From positions 5,456,001-5,520,000 of the forward strand of contig NZ_JACHMQ010000001.1 in assembly GCF_014208105.1 (NCBI RefSeq): a stretch of DNA of 64,000 nucleotides. The letters run 5' to 3'. A program made the position numbers and the translations under genes. The notes under the pieces are model-generated. The model ran no database searches. It was given only the letters and a program-made list of their open reading frames with translations, and was not told the origin of the DNA. Positions 50,705-59,022 of the stretch are shown piece after piece; position 1 is the first letter of the stretch; the number at the start of each line of letters is the position of its first letter. Source of the DNA: Actinomadura coerulea (GTDB lineage: Bacteria > Actinomycetota > Actinomycetes > Streptosporangiales > Streptosporangiaceae).

Positions 50705-52774
50705 TCAGAAGTCGGTGATGACCGGGAACGTGCTCGTGGCGTCCTCGGTGCCGAGCGGGACGGGGTCGGGCAGGATCTCCCGGATGCGGTACTGGATCTC
50801 CCGGCTCAGCTCGCCCTGCGGCCGGCTCGCGTCCAGGACCAGGTAGCGGTCCGGGTCGGCCTCGGCGAGGGCGCGGAAGCCCTCGCGGACCCGCTCGTGG
50901 AACTCCCGCGACTCCGACTCGATGCGGTCGGCGGGCGCCGGCAGCCGCCCGAGGCCCGCCTCCGGCGGAATCTCCAGCAGGACGGTCAGGTCGGGGGCGA
51001 GGCCACCGGTCGCCCAGGCGTTCACGCGGGCGATGTCCTCCACCGGGAGGCCCCGCCCGAAGCCCTGGTAGGCCAGGGACGAGTCGACGTAGCGGTCGCT
51101 CACCACGATCACGCCGCGGTCCACCGCCGGCTTGATCACGTTGGCGACGTGGTCGGCGCGGTCGGCGGCGTACAGCAGGGTCTCGGCACGGTCGGACAGG
51201 CCGGTGGTGTCGCGGTCCAGCAGCATCGCACGCAGCCGCATCCCGATCTTGGTGGCGCCCGGCTCGTGCGTGGTCACCACGTCGTAGCCGTGGTCGCGGA
51301 GCCAGATCGCGGCGAGCCGCGCCTGCGTCGTCTTGCCCGCGCCCTCGCCGCCCTCGAAGGCGATGAACACGCCGCGGTTGCGGTGGACGGGCTGCGGGGC
51401 GGCGGCGGCCTCCTCCGGCGGCGTGTAGATCTCACCGTGCAGGGCGGCGCGCAGGTCGGGGACGAGCGGGACGCCGCGCCGGTCGTCCAGCCGCCGGTAC
51501 GCCAGCAGCCCCGCCGCCAGGGCGAGGAAGGCCGCGACCAGCAGGGCGACGCCCGTTCCGTAGGCGTCGTAGACGCCGCCGCCGAGGTCGAGGCGGTGCG
51601 ACCCGGCCGCCGCCGCGATCAGCGGGACGACGGCGAACGAGAGCAGCGCGGTGACGAGCGCGACCGACCGCAGGTACGCCGCCGGGCGCGCGTCCTCCGG
51701 CGCCTCGGGGTCGTGCGCCGCCGCCTTCGCGGTCGACCACGCGGCCCCGGCGAAGACGCCGAGGAACGCCGTCGCGAACACCACGACGACGAGGTTCTGG
51801 ACGAGGGCGAGCACGACCAGCGCCAGCGCGGCGGCGACCACCGCGAGGCCGAGGAGCCGGCGGCGGCTGAACGGGACGAGCACGCGCGGTCCGAGGAACA
51901 GCCCGAAACCGAGCCCCACCGTGAGCGCGGTCAGGACGGAGCCGTACCCGGCGTCCCCGCCGCCGAGCTCGCCCGCGTGGACGCGGGCCACCGCCACGAC
52001 CGCGCCCGCCGTGACCGACGCCGCCGCGATCGCCAGGCCGACGCCGCGCGCGGCGGCCGACCCCGGGCCCTGGAAGATCAGTTTCAGCGGCGACTCCGCC
52101 GCGACCGGCTCGATCGCCGGAATCTCGCCGGCCATCGCCACGACGGCGGCCGACACGAGGAACAGGCCCGCCGTCACGTACACCGCGAGATCGGCGCGGG
52201 AACCGGCGCCGAGCGTCCCGTTCGCGACCAGCGCCAGGACGGCGAACAGCAGCGCGGCGGCGGGCGCCGGGCCGTAGAGCACGCGGGTCGCGGCGCGGCG
52301 CGCGGCGGGCCGCGACTCCTCGGCCGGGACGAGGGCCGGCAGGGACGCGCGCGCCGCCGGAACCCACAGCAGGCTCAGGCACGAGACGAGGAACGCGGCG
52401 GCGAGCGTCCACGGCAGCGCGTGCACGAGCGGGACCGTCACGACCACCGCCAGCCGCAGCACGTCCGCGATGATCAGCATCAGCCGGCGGTCGACGCGGG
52501 CCGCGAGCAGCCCGGCGACCGGCGGGAGCACCACCGCGGGCAGCAGCATCAGCGCCAGCGTGCCGCCGATCGCCTGCGCCTGCGCGGCGGCGCCGTCGCC
52601 GCGCGTCAGCATCGCCGCCATGGCGGTCAGCGCGGGCACGCCGATCCACTGGGCGGCGCTGGACAGCGCCAGCGCGATCCGGAGCCGCCGGAACGGCCCG
52701 ATCGACGAAAGCGACGAAACGCCCGACGGCGGTGACGCTGCGGGGTGCGGCCGGGGTGCGCCCGTTCTGGTCAT
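50705..52774 (-). CDS. tmk: MFS-like membrane domain fused to thymidylate kinase (689 aa)
   Basis: Residues 1-450 are an MFS-type membrane domain with about 12 helices (FRRLRIALALSSAAQWIGVP onwards, with VLVPFSRRRLLGLAVVAAAL between halves). Residues about 475-680 are thymidylate kinase: the P-loop FIAFEGGEGAGKTTQARLAA, the DR(Y/H) motif VIVVSDRYVDSSLAYQGFGR, and VLLEIPPEAGLGRL before the LID. It phosphorylates dTMP to dTDP. Fusion of this kind is known for several actinobacteria (for example Streptomyces); the purpose of the transporter half is unknown. The gene lies between topA and holB, tying nucleotide supply to replication genes. Confidence 0.93.
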   Translation of the reverse strand: MTRTGAPRPHPAASPPSGVSSLSSIGPFRRLRIALALSSAAQWIGVPALTAMAAMLTRGDGAAAQAQAIGGTLALMLLPAVVLPPVAGLLAARVDRRLMLIIADVLRLAVVVTVPLVHALPWTLAAAFLVSCLSLLWVPAARASLPALVPAEESRPAARRAATRVLYGPAPAAALLFAVLALVANGTLGAGSRADLAVYVTAGLFLVSAAVVAMAGEIPAIEPVAAESPLKLIFQGPGSAAARGVGLAIAAASVTAGAVVAVARVHAGELGGGDAGYGSVLTALTVGLGFGLFLGPRVLVPFSRRRLLGLAVVAAALALVVLALVQNLVVVVFATAFLGVFAGAAWSTAKAAAHDPEAPEDARPAAYLRSVALVTALLSFAVVPLIAAAAGSHRLDLGGGVYDAYGTGVALLVAAFLALAAGLLAYRRLDDRRGVPLVPDLRAALHGEIYTPPEEAAAAPQPVHRNRGVFIAFEGGEGAGKTTQARLAAIWLRDHGYDVVTTHEPGATKIGMRLRAMLLDRDTTGLSDRAETLLYAADRADHVANVIKPAVDRGVIVVSDRYVDSSLAYQGFGRGLPVEDIARVNAWATGGLAPDLTVLLEIPPEAGLGRLPAPADRIESESREFHERVREGFRALAEADPDRYLVLDASRPQGELSREIQYRIREILPDPVPLGTEDATSTFPVITDF

Positions 52775-52802
52775 GTCGGTCAGGGTATCGGCGTAGATGT
52801 CC

Positions 52803-55493
52803 CTATGAACCGGACTTTGCGGAGGTTCGACGGCGCGGCGCCGCCTTCTTCTTCCCGCCGCCCGCGGCGACCTTCTCCCGGCGCTCCGCGAGCAGCTCCG
52901 CGGCGCGCTGGATCGTGATCGACTCGACCTCGTCGCCCTTGCGCAGGCTGGCGTTCGTCTCGCCGTCGGTGACGTACGGGCCGAACCGGCCCTCCTTCAC
53001 CACGACCGGCTCCCCGCTCGCCGGGTCCTTGCCCAGCTCGCGGAGCGGCGCCGCGGCCGCGGCGCGGCGCCCGCGCTGCTTGGGCTGCGCCAGCAGCTCC
53101 TTCGCCCGCTCCAGCGTGACCGTGAACAGCTCGTCCTCCGAGCCGAGCGACCGGCTGTCGGAGCCCCTCTTGATGTACGGGCCGAACCGGCCGTTCTGCG
53201 CGGTCACCGGCTCGCCGTCCAGCTCGCCCAGCGTGCGCGGCAGCGACAGCAGCTTCAGCGCGTCGTCGAGCGTGATCGTGTCGAGCGACATCGACTTGAA
53301 CAGCGACGACGTGCGCGGCTTGGGGGTGTCGGCCTTCTTCGTCCGCTTCTTGCCGTCGGCCGGCGGCGCCGGCTCGGGCAGGATCTCGGTGACGTAGGGA
53401 CCGAACCGCCCCGACTTGGCGACGATCGTGTGGCCGGTCTCGGGATCGGCGCCGAGCTCCCGGTCGCCCGACGGCTGCGCGAACAGCTCCTCGGCCTTCT
53501 CGGCGGTCAGCTCGTCCGGCGCGATGTCCTCGGGGATGTTGACGCGCTCGCCGTCCCGGTCGAGGTACGGCCCGTACCGGCCGACCCGCACCATGATGTC
53601 GGTGCCCTTGATCGGGAACGAGCTGATCCCCTTGGCGTCGATGTCGCCGATGTCGCCGACCAGCTCCTTCAGGCCCTCCTCACCGGAGTCGCCGAAGTAG
53701 AACCGGGTCAGCCAGCGGACCCGCTCGGCCTCGCCGCGTGCGATCTCGTCGAGACCGTCCTCCATGTGGGCGGTGAAGTCGTAGTCGACCAGGTTGCCGA
53801 AGTGCTGCTCCAGCAGGTTCACCACGGCGAACGCCAGGAACGACGGGACGAGCGCCGTGCCCTTCTTGAACACGTACTCGCGCGCCAGGATCGTTCCGAT
53901 GATCGAGGCGTAGGTCGACGGCCGCCCGATCTCCCGCTCCTCCAGCTCCTTGACCAGGCTGGCCTCGGTGTAGCGGGCCGGCGGGCGGGTCGAGTGGCCC
54001 TCCGCGTCGACCGCGGTCGCGGTCAGCGGGTCGCCCTCGGCCAGGTTCGGCAGCCGCCGCTCCTGGTCGTCCCGGTCCGTGGACGGGTCGTCGGCGCTCT
54101 CCACGTAGGCCTTGAGGAACCCGTGGAACGTGATCGTCTTGCCGGTCGCGCCGAACTCCGCGCGCTCGTTCCGCGTCGACGTCCCGGTGACCCGGATCGA
54201 CACCGACTGGCCGACGGCGTCCTTCATCTGCGACGCGATCGTCCGCTTCCAGATCAGCTCGTACAGGCGGAACTGGTCGCCGGACAGGCCCGTCTCCGCG
54301 GGCGTGCGGAACGTCTCGCCCGCCGGGCGGATCGCCTCGTGCGCCTCCTGCGCGTTCTTCACCTTGGACGTGTAGACGCGCGGCTTGTCCGGCACGTACT
54401 CGGCGCCGAACAGCGACGCCGCCTGCCGTCGCGCCGCCGTGATCGCCGTCTCCGACAGGGTGATCGAGTCGGTTCGCATGTAGGTGATGAAGCCGTTCTC
54501 GTACAGCTTCTGCGCGACCGACATCGTGTACTTCGCCGAGTAGCTCAGCTTGCGGCTGGCCTCCTGCTGGAGGGTCGTCGTCCGGAACGGGGGGTACGGG
54601 CGGCGCGTGTACGGCTTGCGCTCGACCGACTTCACCTCGTACGGGCGGCCGCGGAGGCGCTCGGCCAGGGCCGTCGCCGCGGCCTCGTCCAGGTGCAGGG
54701 CGTCCCGCGTCTTCAGGGCGCCGTCGGAGCCGAAGTCGCGGCCCTGCGCGACGCGCCTGCCGTCGACCGAGACGAGCCCGGCCTTGAACGCCGTCGGCTC
54801 CTCGTCGCCGCCGGTGTCGAGCTGGGCCGCGATGTCCCAGTAGTGGGCGGGGACGAAGGCGATCCGCTCCCGCTCCCGCTCGACGACCAGCCGCGTCGCC
54901 ACCGACTGCACGCGGCCCGCCGACAGCTTCGGCATGACCTTCTTCCACAGGACGGGGCTGACCTCGTACCCGTAGAGGCGGTCCAGGATGCGGCGCGTCT
55001 CCTGCGCGTCCACCAGGCGCATGTTCAGCTGGCGCGGGTTCGCGGCGGCGCGCTGGATCGCGTCCTTGGTGATCTCGTTGAAGACCATCCGGTGCACGGG
55101 GACCTTCGGCTTGAGGACGTCCTGGAGGTGCCAGGCGATCGCCTCGCCCTCCCGGTCCTCGTCCGTCGCGAGGAAGAGCTCGTCGGCCTCGGCCAGCAGC
55201 TTCTTGAGCTTCTGCACCTGCTGGCGCTTGTCGGAGTTGACCACGTACAGCGGCTCGAACTCGTGCTCGACGTTCACGCCGAGCTTCGCCCACGGCTCGC
55301 CCTTGTACTTGGCCGGCACCTCCGAGGCGCTTCCGGGCAGGTCCCGGATATGGCCGATACTGGACTCCACGATGTATCCGCGGCCCAGGTAACCGGCGAT
55401 CGTCTTCGCCTTCGCGGGCGACTCGACGATCACCAGGCGCGTTCCCGCCCCGTTGCCCCGGCCACTGCTCGCGGTGCCGTTCTTGGCTGGCAC
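52803..55493 (-). CDS. topA: DNA topoisomerase I (896 aa)
   Basis: GTG 55493 has GGAG five bases before it; the upstream open frame is not conserved. The TOPRIM domain reads RLVIVESPAKAKTIAGYLG, with the metal acidic triad region FLATDEDREGEAIAWHL. The catalytic tyrosine is in NGFITYMRTDSITLS. The C-terminal part has four Topo-C repeats (GRYGPYL, GRFGPYV, GRFGPYI, GRFGPYV) and a Lys/Ala-rich tail; zinc-finger cysteines are absent, as usual in actinobacteria. It relaxes negative supercoils ahead of and behind replication and transcription. It is the first gene of the topA-tmk-holB group. Confidence 0.97.
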   Translation of the reverse strand: MPAKNGTASSGRGNGAGTRLVIVESPAKAKTIAGYLGRGYIVESSIGHIRDLPGSASEVPAKYKGEPWAKLGVNVEHEFEPLYVVNSDKRQQVQKLKKLLAEADELFLATDEDREGEAIAWHLQDVLKPKVPVHRMVFNEITKDAIQRAAANPRQLNMRLVDAQETRRILDRLYGYEVSPVLWKKVMPKLSAGRVQSVATRLVVERERERIAFVPAHYWDIAAQLDTGGDEEPTAFKAGLVSVDGRRVAQGRDFGSDGALKTRDALHLDEAAATALAERLRGRPYEVKSVERKPYTRRPYPPFRTTTLQQEASRKLSYSAKYTMSVAQKLYENGFITYMRTDSITLSETAITAARRQAASLFGAEYVPDKPRVYTSKVKNAQEAHEAIRPAGETFRTPAETGLSGDQFRLYELIWKRTIASQMKDAVGQSVSIRVTGTSTRNERAEFGATGKTITFHGFLKAYVESADDPSTDRDDQERRLPNLAEGDPLTATAVDAEGHSTRPPARYTEASLVKELEEREIGRPSTYASIIGTILAREYVFKKGTALVPSFLAFAVVNLLEQHFGNLVDYDFTAHMEDGLDEIARGEAERVRWLTRFYFGDSGEEGLKELVGDIGDIDAKGISSFPIKGTDIMVRVGRYGPYLDRDGERVNIPEDIAPDELTAEKAEELFAQPSGDRELGADPETGHTIVAKSGRFGPYVTEILPEPAPPADGKKRTKKADTPKPRTSSLFKSMSLDTITLDDALKLLSLPRTLGELDGEPVTAQNGRFGPYIKRGSDSRSLGSEDELFTVTLERAKELLAQPKQRGRRAAAAAPLRELGKDPASGEPVVVKEGRFGPYVTDGETNASLRKGDEVESITIQRAAELLAERREKVAAGGGKKKAAPRRRTSAKSGS

Positions 55494-55747
55494 AGTCGCT
55501 CCAACCTCGCTGTCTCGGGTTCTCTGAATCAGGCTCTTCCTACCGGCTTCGTACAACGTCGCACGGCGGCGTGTTTGTGCCCGCGCCTTCCCGCCACCGC
55601 CCCGCGATCATCGTGCCGCCCCCGCCGGGGGGCGGGATTCTCACCGCCGCACGCCCCCGACAGGATGACACGCCGCCGCGCACCGCGCGGACCGGGAGGC
55701 CACGGTACGGTGCCGCACGGCCGGTAGACCAAGTAATAATGGTCGCG

Positions 55748-55933
55748 ATGGCGGAGTACACCTACCTCGTCCTGTCACTGCCGCGCGGCACCACCCGTGA
55801 CACCGCCCGGCGGATCATGACCGAGCACGCGGAGCACGGCGGCTGGGAACTCGATCGCTTGCGCCTCTACCCGGACGGCCGCCGTCGTATTCAACTGCGC
55901 CGCAAGGTCATCCGCGCCGTCCGTACTTTCTGA
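55748..55933 (+). CDS. DUF5703 small protein (61 aa)
   Basis: The chain MAEYTYLVLSLPRGTTRDTA then EHGGWELDRLRLYPDGRRRI and a basic end matches small actinobacterial DUF5703 proteins in length and in the motif HAEHGGWELDRLRLYPDG. ATG 55748 is preferred over ATG 55739, as TAATAAT lies seven bases before it and could be a -10 with a leaderless start. The basic, compact protein has no known function. It is divergent from topA with 254 bases between. Confidence 0.83.
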   Translation: MAEYTYLVLSLPRGTTRDTARRIMTEHAEHGGWELDRLRLYPDGRRRIQLRRKVIRAVRTF

Positions 55934-56080
55934 CCGTTCGCAGCGGCCTGTCCGGAGCGTAGCACTGCGTACGGATTCCTTGACGTGACGTTACCGTGTC
56001 CGCGGCGGCCACGGCCCGCCCGCCCGGGGAGACCGCGCCGGCCCGCCTGCGGCCGGGGACTCACCCGTTCGTGAGCACGG

Positions 56081-56119
56081 CTTCGCCCGCCCCGGTCCGC
56101 GCCTCCGGGACGGGCGAAG
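56081..56119 (-). terminator. GC-rich hairpin after the multi-chaplin gene
   Basis: CTTCGCCCGCCCCGG pairs with CCGGGACGGGCGAAG with one mismatch, around a nine-base loop. It starts 49 bases past the stop codon (56168). A second shorter hairpin GCCGGCCCGAGGCCGGC follows nearer the gene. Confidence 0.55.
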
Positions 56120-56167
56120 GTCCTCCGCATGCCGGCCCGAGGCCGGCTCACCCGCGGTCTGGTGGAT

Positions 56168-58099
56168 CTAGCGGCGGCCCACCCGGATCCGCCGGCCCAG
56201 CACCAGGGCCCCGGCCGCGGCGGCCAGCACCCCCGCGACCGCCGCCAGCAGCGTCGCGCCCGTCCCGGTACCCGGCGTGATCGTCTGCGTGGACGCGACC
56301 GGGCTGATCCGGCCGATCCCGCCCGGCGCGTCCGCGATCTGGGCGGTCGCCACGCCGTGCACGCCGACCGGGAGGACCGGCTTCGCGGGCAGCGAGACCG
56401 CGCCCGGCGCCCCCTCGGCCGGCCGGACGCGCTCGGCGCCGACGCGCACCGGCGCGCTCTTCCCGGCCAGGCCCGGGGCCTGGGGGAGCACCTTCGCCGC
56501 GGGAAGCACCCGCGACACACCGGTCACGTTCGGAAGGACGCCCACCTTGGGCAGGCCCGCGCCGAGGTTCGAGGCGGCGGTGCCGAGCCCCTGCGGGCTC
56601 CCCGGCTCGGGAAGAGCGTTCGCGACCGGCGCACCGCCCGCCGCGCCGCGGCCGTCCGCCTTCGGAAGGTCGACGCCGCCCGGCAGGGCCGGGGCGTCCA
56701 GCAGCGAGACGGCCGCCGGAGCGCCGTCACCGCCGAGCGCGGTGCGCTGGTTGCGCCCCGCGGGCACGCCCTGCGCCGGCAGGCCGTCGACCAGGCCGGC
56801 CCCGCTCTTCAGGACGGGAGCGCCGTCGAGGCCGCCGACCGCGGGCGGGTCGATCTTCGAGCCGGGACGGGGCGCGGTGCCGGTCGTCCGGGAGTAGGGC
56901 TCGTACCCGCCGTTGCCGGGCTCGTCGCACGCCGCGGAGGCCGGCCCGACCGCGGCGGCGGCGTTGCCGCACACCTCCGCGGGGGCCTGGACCGGCGCGT
57001 TCGCCTGGTTCCCCGAGCCGGTGCCCTGCTCGCCGGACGTCTTCCCGCCGGAGCCGTGCGAGCCCTTGACGAGGGTCTGGCCGTCGCACTTCGCCGCCGC
57101 ACGGCCGACGACGGCCGCCGCGTTGCCGCAGACCTCGGCGGGAACGGAGACCGGGGCGTTGCCCTGGTTTCCGGACAGGATCCCGCGCGCCCCGGAGGTC
57201 TTCTGGTCGCCTCCGGAGCCGCTGCGCACGTGCGCGCCGCCCTCGCAGAGCGCGCCGGCCTCCCCGACGAGCGCCGCGGCGTTGCCGCAGGCCGTCACCG
57301 GGATGCTGATCGGGGCGTTGCCCTGGTTTCCGGAGAGGATCCCGCGCGCCCCGGTGGTGGTCTGCCCGCCCGTCCGGTGGCCGCCGTTGCGGACGGAGGC
57401 GCCGCCGTCGCACGCCGCCACCGCGTTGCCGACCGCGTTGCCGCAGGCGTCCACGGGCACGCTGATCGGAACGTCGGCCTGGTTGCCGCTGCCGACGCCG
57501 CGGACGCCGGACGTCTGCTGCTTCGCCCCGGTGTTCCCGCCGCTCTTGACCTTCGAGCCGCCCTCGCAGCCCGCGAGCGCCCCGCCGACGACGGCGACGC
57601 CGTTGCCGCACGCGTTGACGGGCGCGGAGATCGGGGCCTTGACCTGGTTGCCCGCGAGGACGCCGTCCGTCCCGTCGGTGGTCTGGCCGCCCTTGCCGCT
57701 GCCCTTGACCTTGGCGCCGCCCTCGCAGCCCGCCTGCGATCCGCCGACGACGGCGACGGCGTTGCCGCAGGCGTTCACCGGCAGGGAGATCGGTGCGTTG
57801 ACCTGGTTGCCGGACGCGACGCCGCGCTTGCCGGACGTCCGCTGGCCGCCGCCGCTGCCGCCCTGCTCGACCTTGGCGCCGCCGCGGGACGTCGCCTGGC
57901 TGCCGCCCACCAGCGAGGCGGCGTTGCCGCTGACGTCGACGGGCGCGGAGATCGGCGCGTTCACCTGGTTGCCGCTGAGGACGCCGCCGTTGCCGGCGGT
58001 GACGTCGGCGAAGGCGTTCACGGGGATGGCGCTGACGCCGAGGGCGACGAATCCGGCGGTCAGCATGGCACGGGAGGTGCCCTTTGCCCACGTTCGCAT
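56168..58099 (-). CDS. Surface protein with seven chaplin-like repeats and C-terminal membrane anchor (643 aa)
   Basis: ATG 58099 has AAGGAG upstream. A signal peptide ends IPVNAFA (residue 31). Seven chaplin-like (DUF320-type) units follow up to about residue 400, each with the core SGNQxNAPISxPVxxCGNAxAVVGGxxAxCEGG and separated by Gly/Ser/Thr/Lys linkers. The first unit lacks both cysteines; the others keep a pair. Residues 400-610 are Pro/Gly/Ala-rich low complexity. The chain ends in a helix of about 25 residues (LLAAVAGVLAAAAGALVLG) plus RRIRVGRR, a sortase-type tail without a recognisable LPxTG; TPGTGTG sits just before. Long chaplins of streptomycetes carry two units and an LAXTG sorting signal, so seven is unusual. 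Confidence 0.88.
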   Translation of the reverse strand: MRTWAKGTSRAMLTAGFVALGVSAIPVNAFADVTAGNGGVLSGNQVNAPISAPVDVSGNAASLVGGSQATSRGGAKVEQGGSGGGQRTSGKRGVASGNQVNAPISLPVNACGNAVAVVGGSQAGCEGGAKVKGSGKGGQTTDGTDGVLAGNQVKAPISAPVNACGNGVAVVGGALAGCEGGSKVKSGGNTGAKQQTSGVRGVGSGNQADVPISVPVDACGNAVGNAVAACDGGASVRNGGHRTGGQTTTGARGILSGNQGNAPISIPVTACGNAAALVGEAGALCEGGAHVRSGSGGDQKTSGARGILSGNQGNAPVSVPAEVCGNAAAVVGRAAAKCDGQTLVKGSHGSGGKTSGEQGTGSGNQANAPVQAPAEVCGNAAAAVGPASAACDEPGNGGYEPYSRTTGTAPRPGSKIDPPAVGGLDGAPVLKSGAGLVDGLPAQGVPAGRNQRTALGGDGAPAAVSLLDAPALPGGVDLPKADGRGAAGGAPVANALPEPGSPQGLGTAASNLGAGLPKVGVLPNVTGVSRVLPAAKVLPQAPGLAGKSAPVRVGAERVRPAEGAPGAVSLPAKPVLPVGVHGVATAQIADAPGGIGRISPVASTQTITPGTGTGATLLAAVAGVLAAAAGALVLGRRIRVGRR

Positions 58100-58232
58100 G
58101 ATGCTCCTTGGGGAGAGTTGGTGGAGAAGAGACAGGTGTGTCTCGGGGGAAGGCCGCGCATGAGGGCACGGCAGGAGACCGGATGGCGCGCCCGAGCCGC
58201 ACGGGCACGCGTCCGGAGACTGTGGTCAGGAA

Positions 58233-58943
58233 CTAGTCGGGCGCGAAGGAGGGCTCGTCCGCGGCGGTGCGGACGGCCGGAGGCACCGCGCCGAAGACAG
58301 GGCGCGGCGATGCCCGATGAGGTGCGGGGACGAACGTCCCGGCCGCCGGGATCCCGGCGGCGACGCCGGAGGCGATGAGCCCGCCGGTCGCCGAATGCGT
58401 GCCCGGCTTCTCGGGCACCGGGCTCGGCGCCGGATGGTGCCGGACCACGACATGGCGTGCCCCGTGGCCGATGCCGGGCCGCGTCCGGGAAATGCTGGAG
58501 ACAGCGGGCGCGGACGCCCGACGATGCGTCTCAGGAGCGGCGGCGACCTCGGTCACGGCCGGCCTGGGCTTCCGCTTGGCCGACGGCTCGACCCGGACTT
58601 CAGGCGGAGGCGGCGGCACGTCGCGCGCGACCTTCTCTTCACGCGGTTTCGGCGCCACGACGTCCACGACCTCGACCGGGTCGGCGACGCCGGGCGCCCC
58701 CGGCACCGGCCGGTGCTCGCGGACGGTCTGGACCGCGTCCCCCAGCAGGGGCGTCTTCTCGACGACCCCCGTCACGGGGGCGGGCGGCGGCTCGTCGGCG
58801 TGCGCGGACTGCGCCGCGCACCCGAGGAACCAGCCGGCGATCAGCAGCCCGCCGAGGACCAGCAGGCGCCGCAGGGAACGTCCGAAGGCGGCGCGGCGCA
58901 GCAGGACGGATACCGCCCCGACTCGCACCGCGCCACCTGCCAC
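58233..58943 (-). CDS. Secreted Pro-rich protein next to the multi-chaplin gene (236 aa)
   Basis: GTG 58943 has GGAGG seven bases before it. Residues 15-50 are a signal peptide (RRLLVLGGLLIAGWFLGCAA followed by QSAHA); LGCAA could also be read as a weak lipobox. The mature part is Pro/Val/Ala-rich with basic patches (PSAKRKPRPAVTEVAAAPET) and His residues (GARHVVVRHHPAP), and looks disordered. No domain was recognised. It lies 133 bases upstream of the seven-repeat chaplin gene on the same strand, so a shared transcript and a surface role are plausible. Confidence 0.7.
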   Translation of the reverse strand: MAGGAVRVGAVSVLLRRAAFGRSLRRLLVLGGLLIAGWFLGCAAQSAHADEPPPAPVTGVVEKTPLLGDAVQTVREHRPVPGAPGVADPVEVVDVVAPKPREEKVARDVPPPPPEVRVEPSAKRKPRPAVTEVAAAPETHRRASAPAVSSISRTRPGIGHGARHVVVRHHPAPSPVPEKPGTHSATGGLIASGVAAGIPAAGTFVPAPHRASPRPVFGAVPPAVRTAADEPSFAPD

Positions 58944-59022
58944 CGGACACCCTCCGCCACAACCGATCCGTCCTCAACGGATAGTGACGATAGCACCACG
59001 GAAAGCTCTGGTGATGGCAAAT

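Noticed and set aside
53430-55727. 765-codon plus-strand frame opposite topA
   Set aside because: Composition is that of a complementary frame (Arg/Val/Asp/His repeats), and topoisomerase I motifs run on the other strand.
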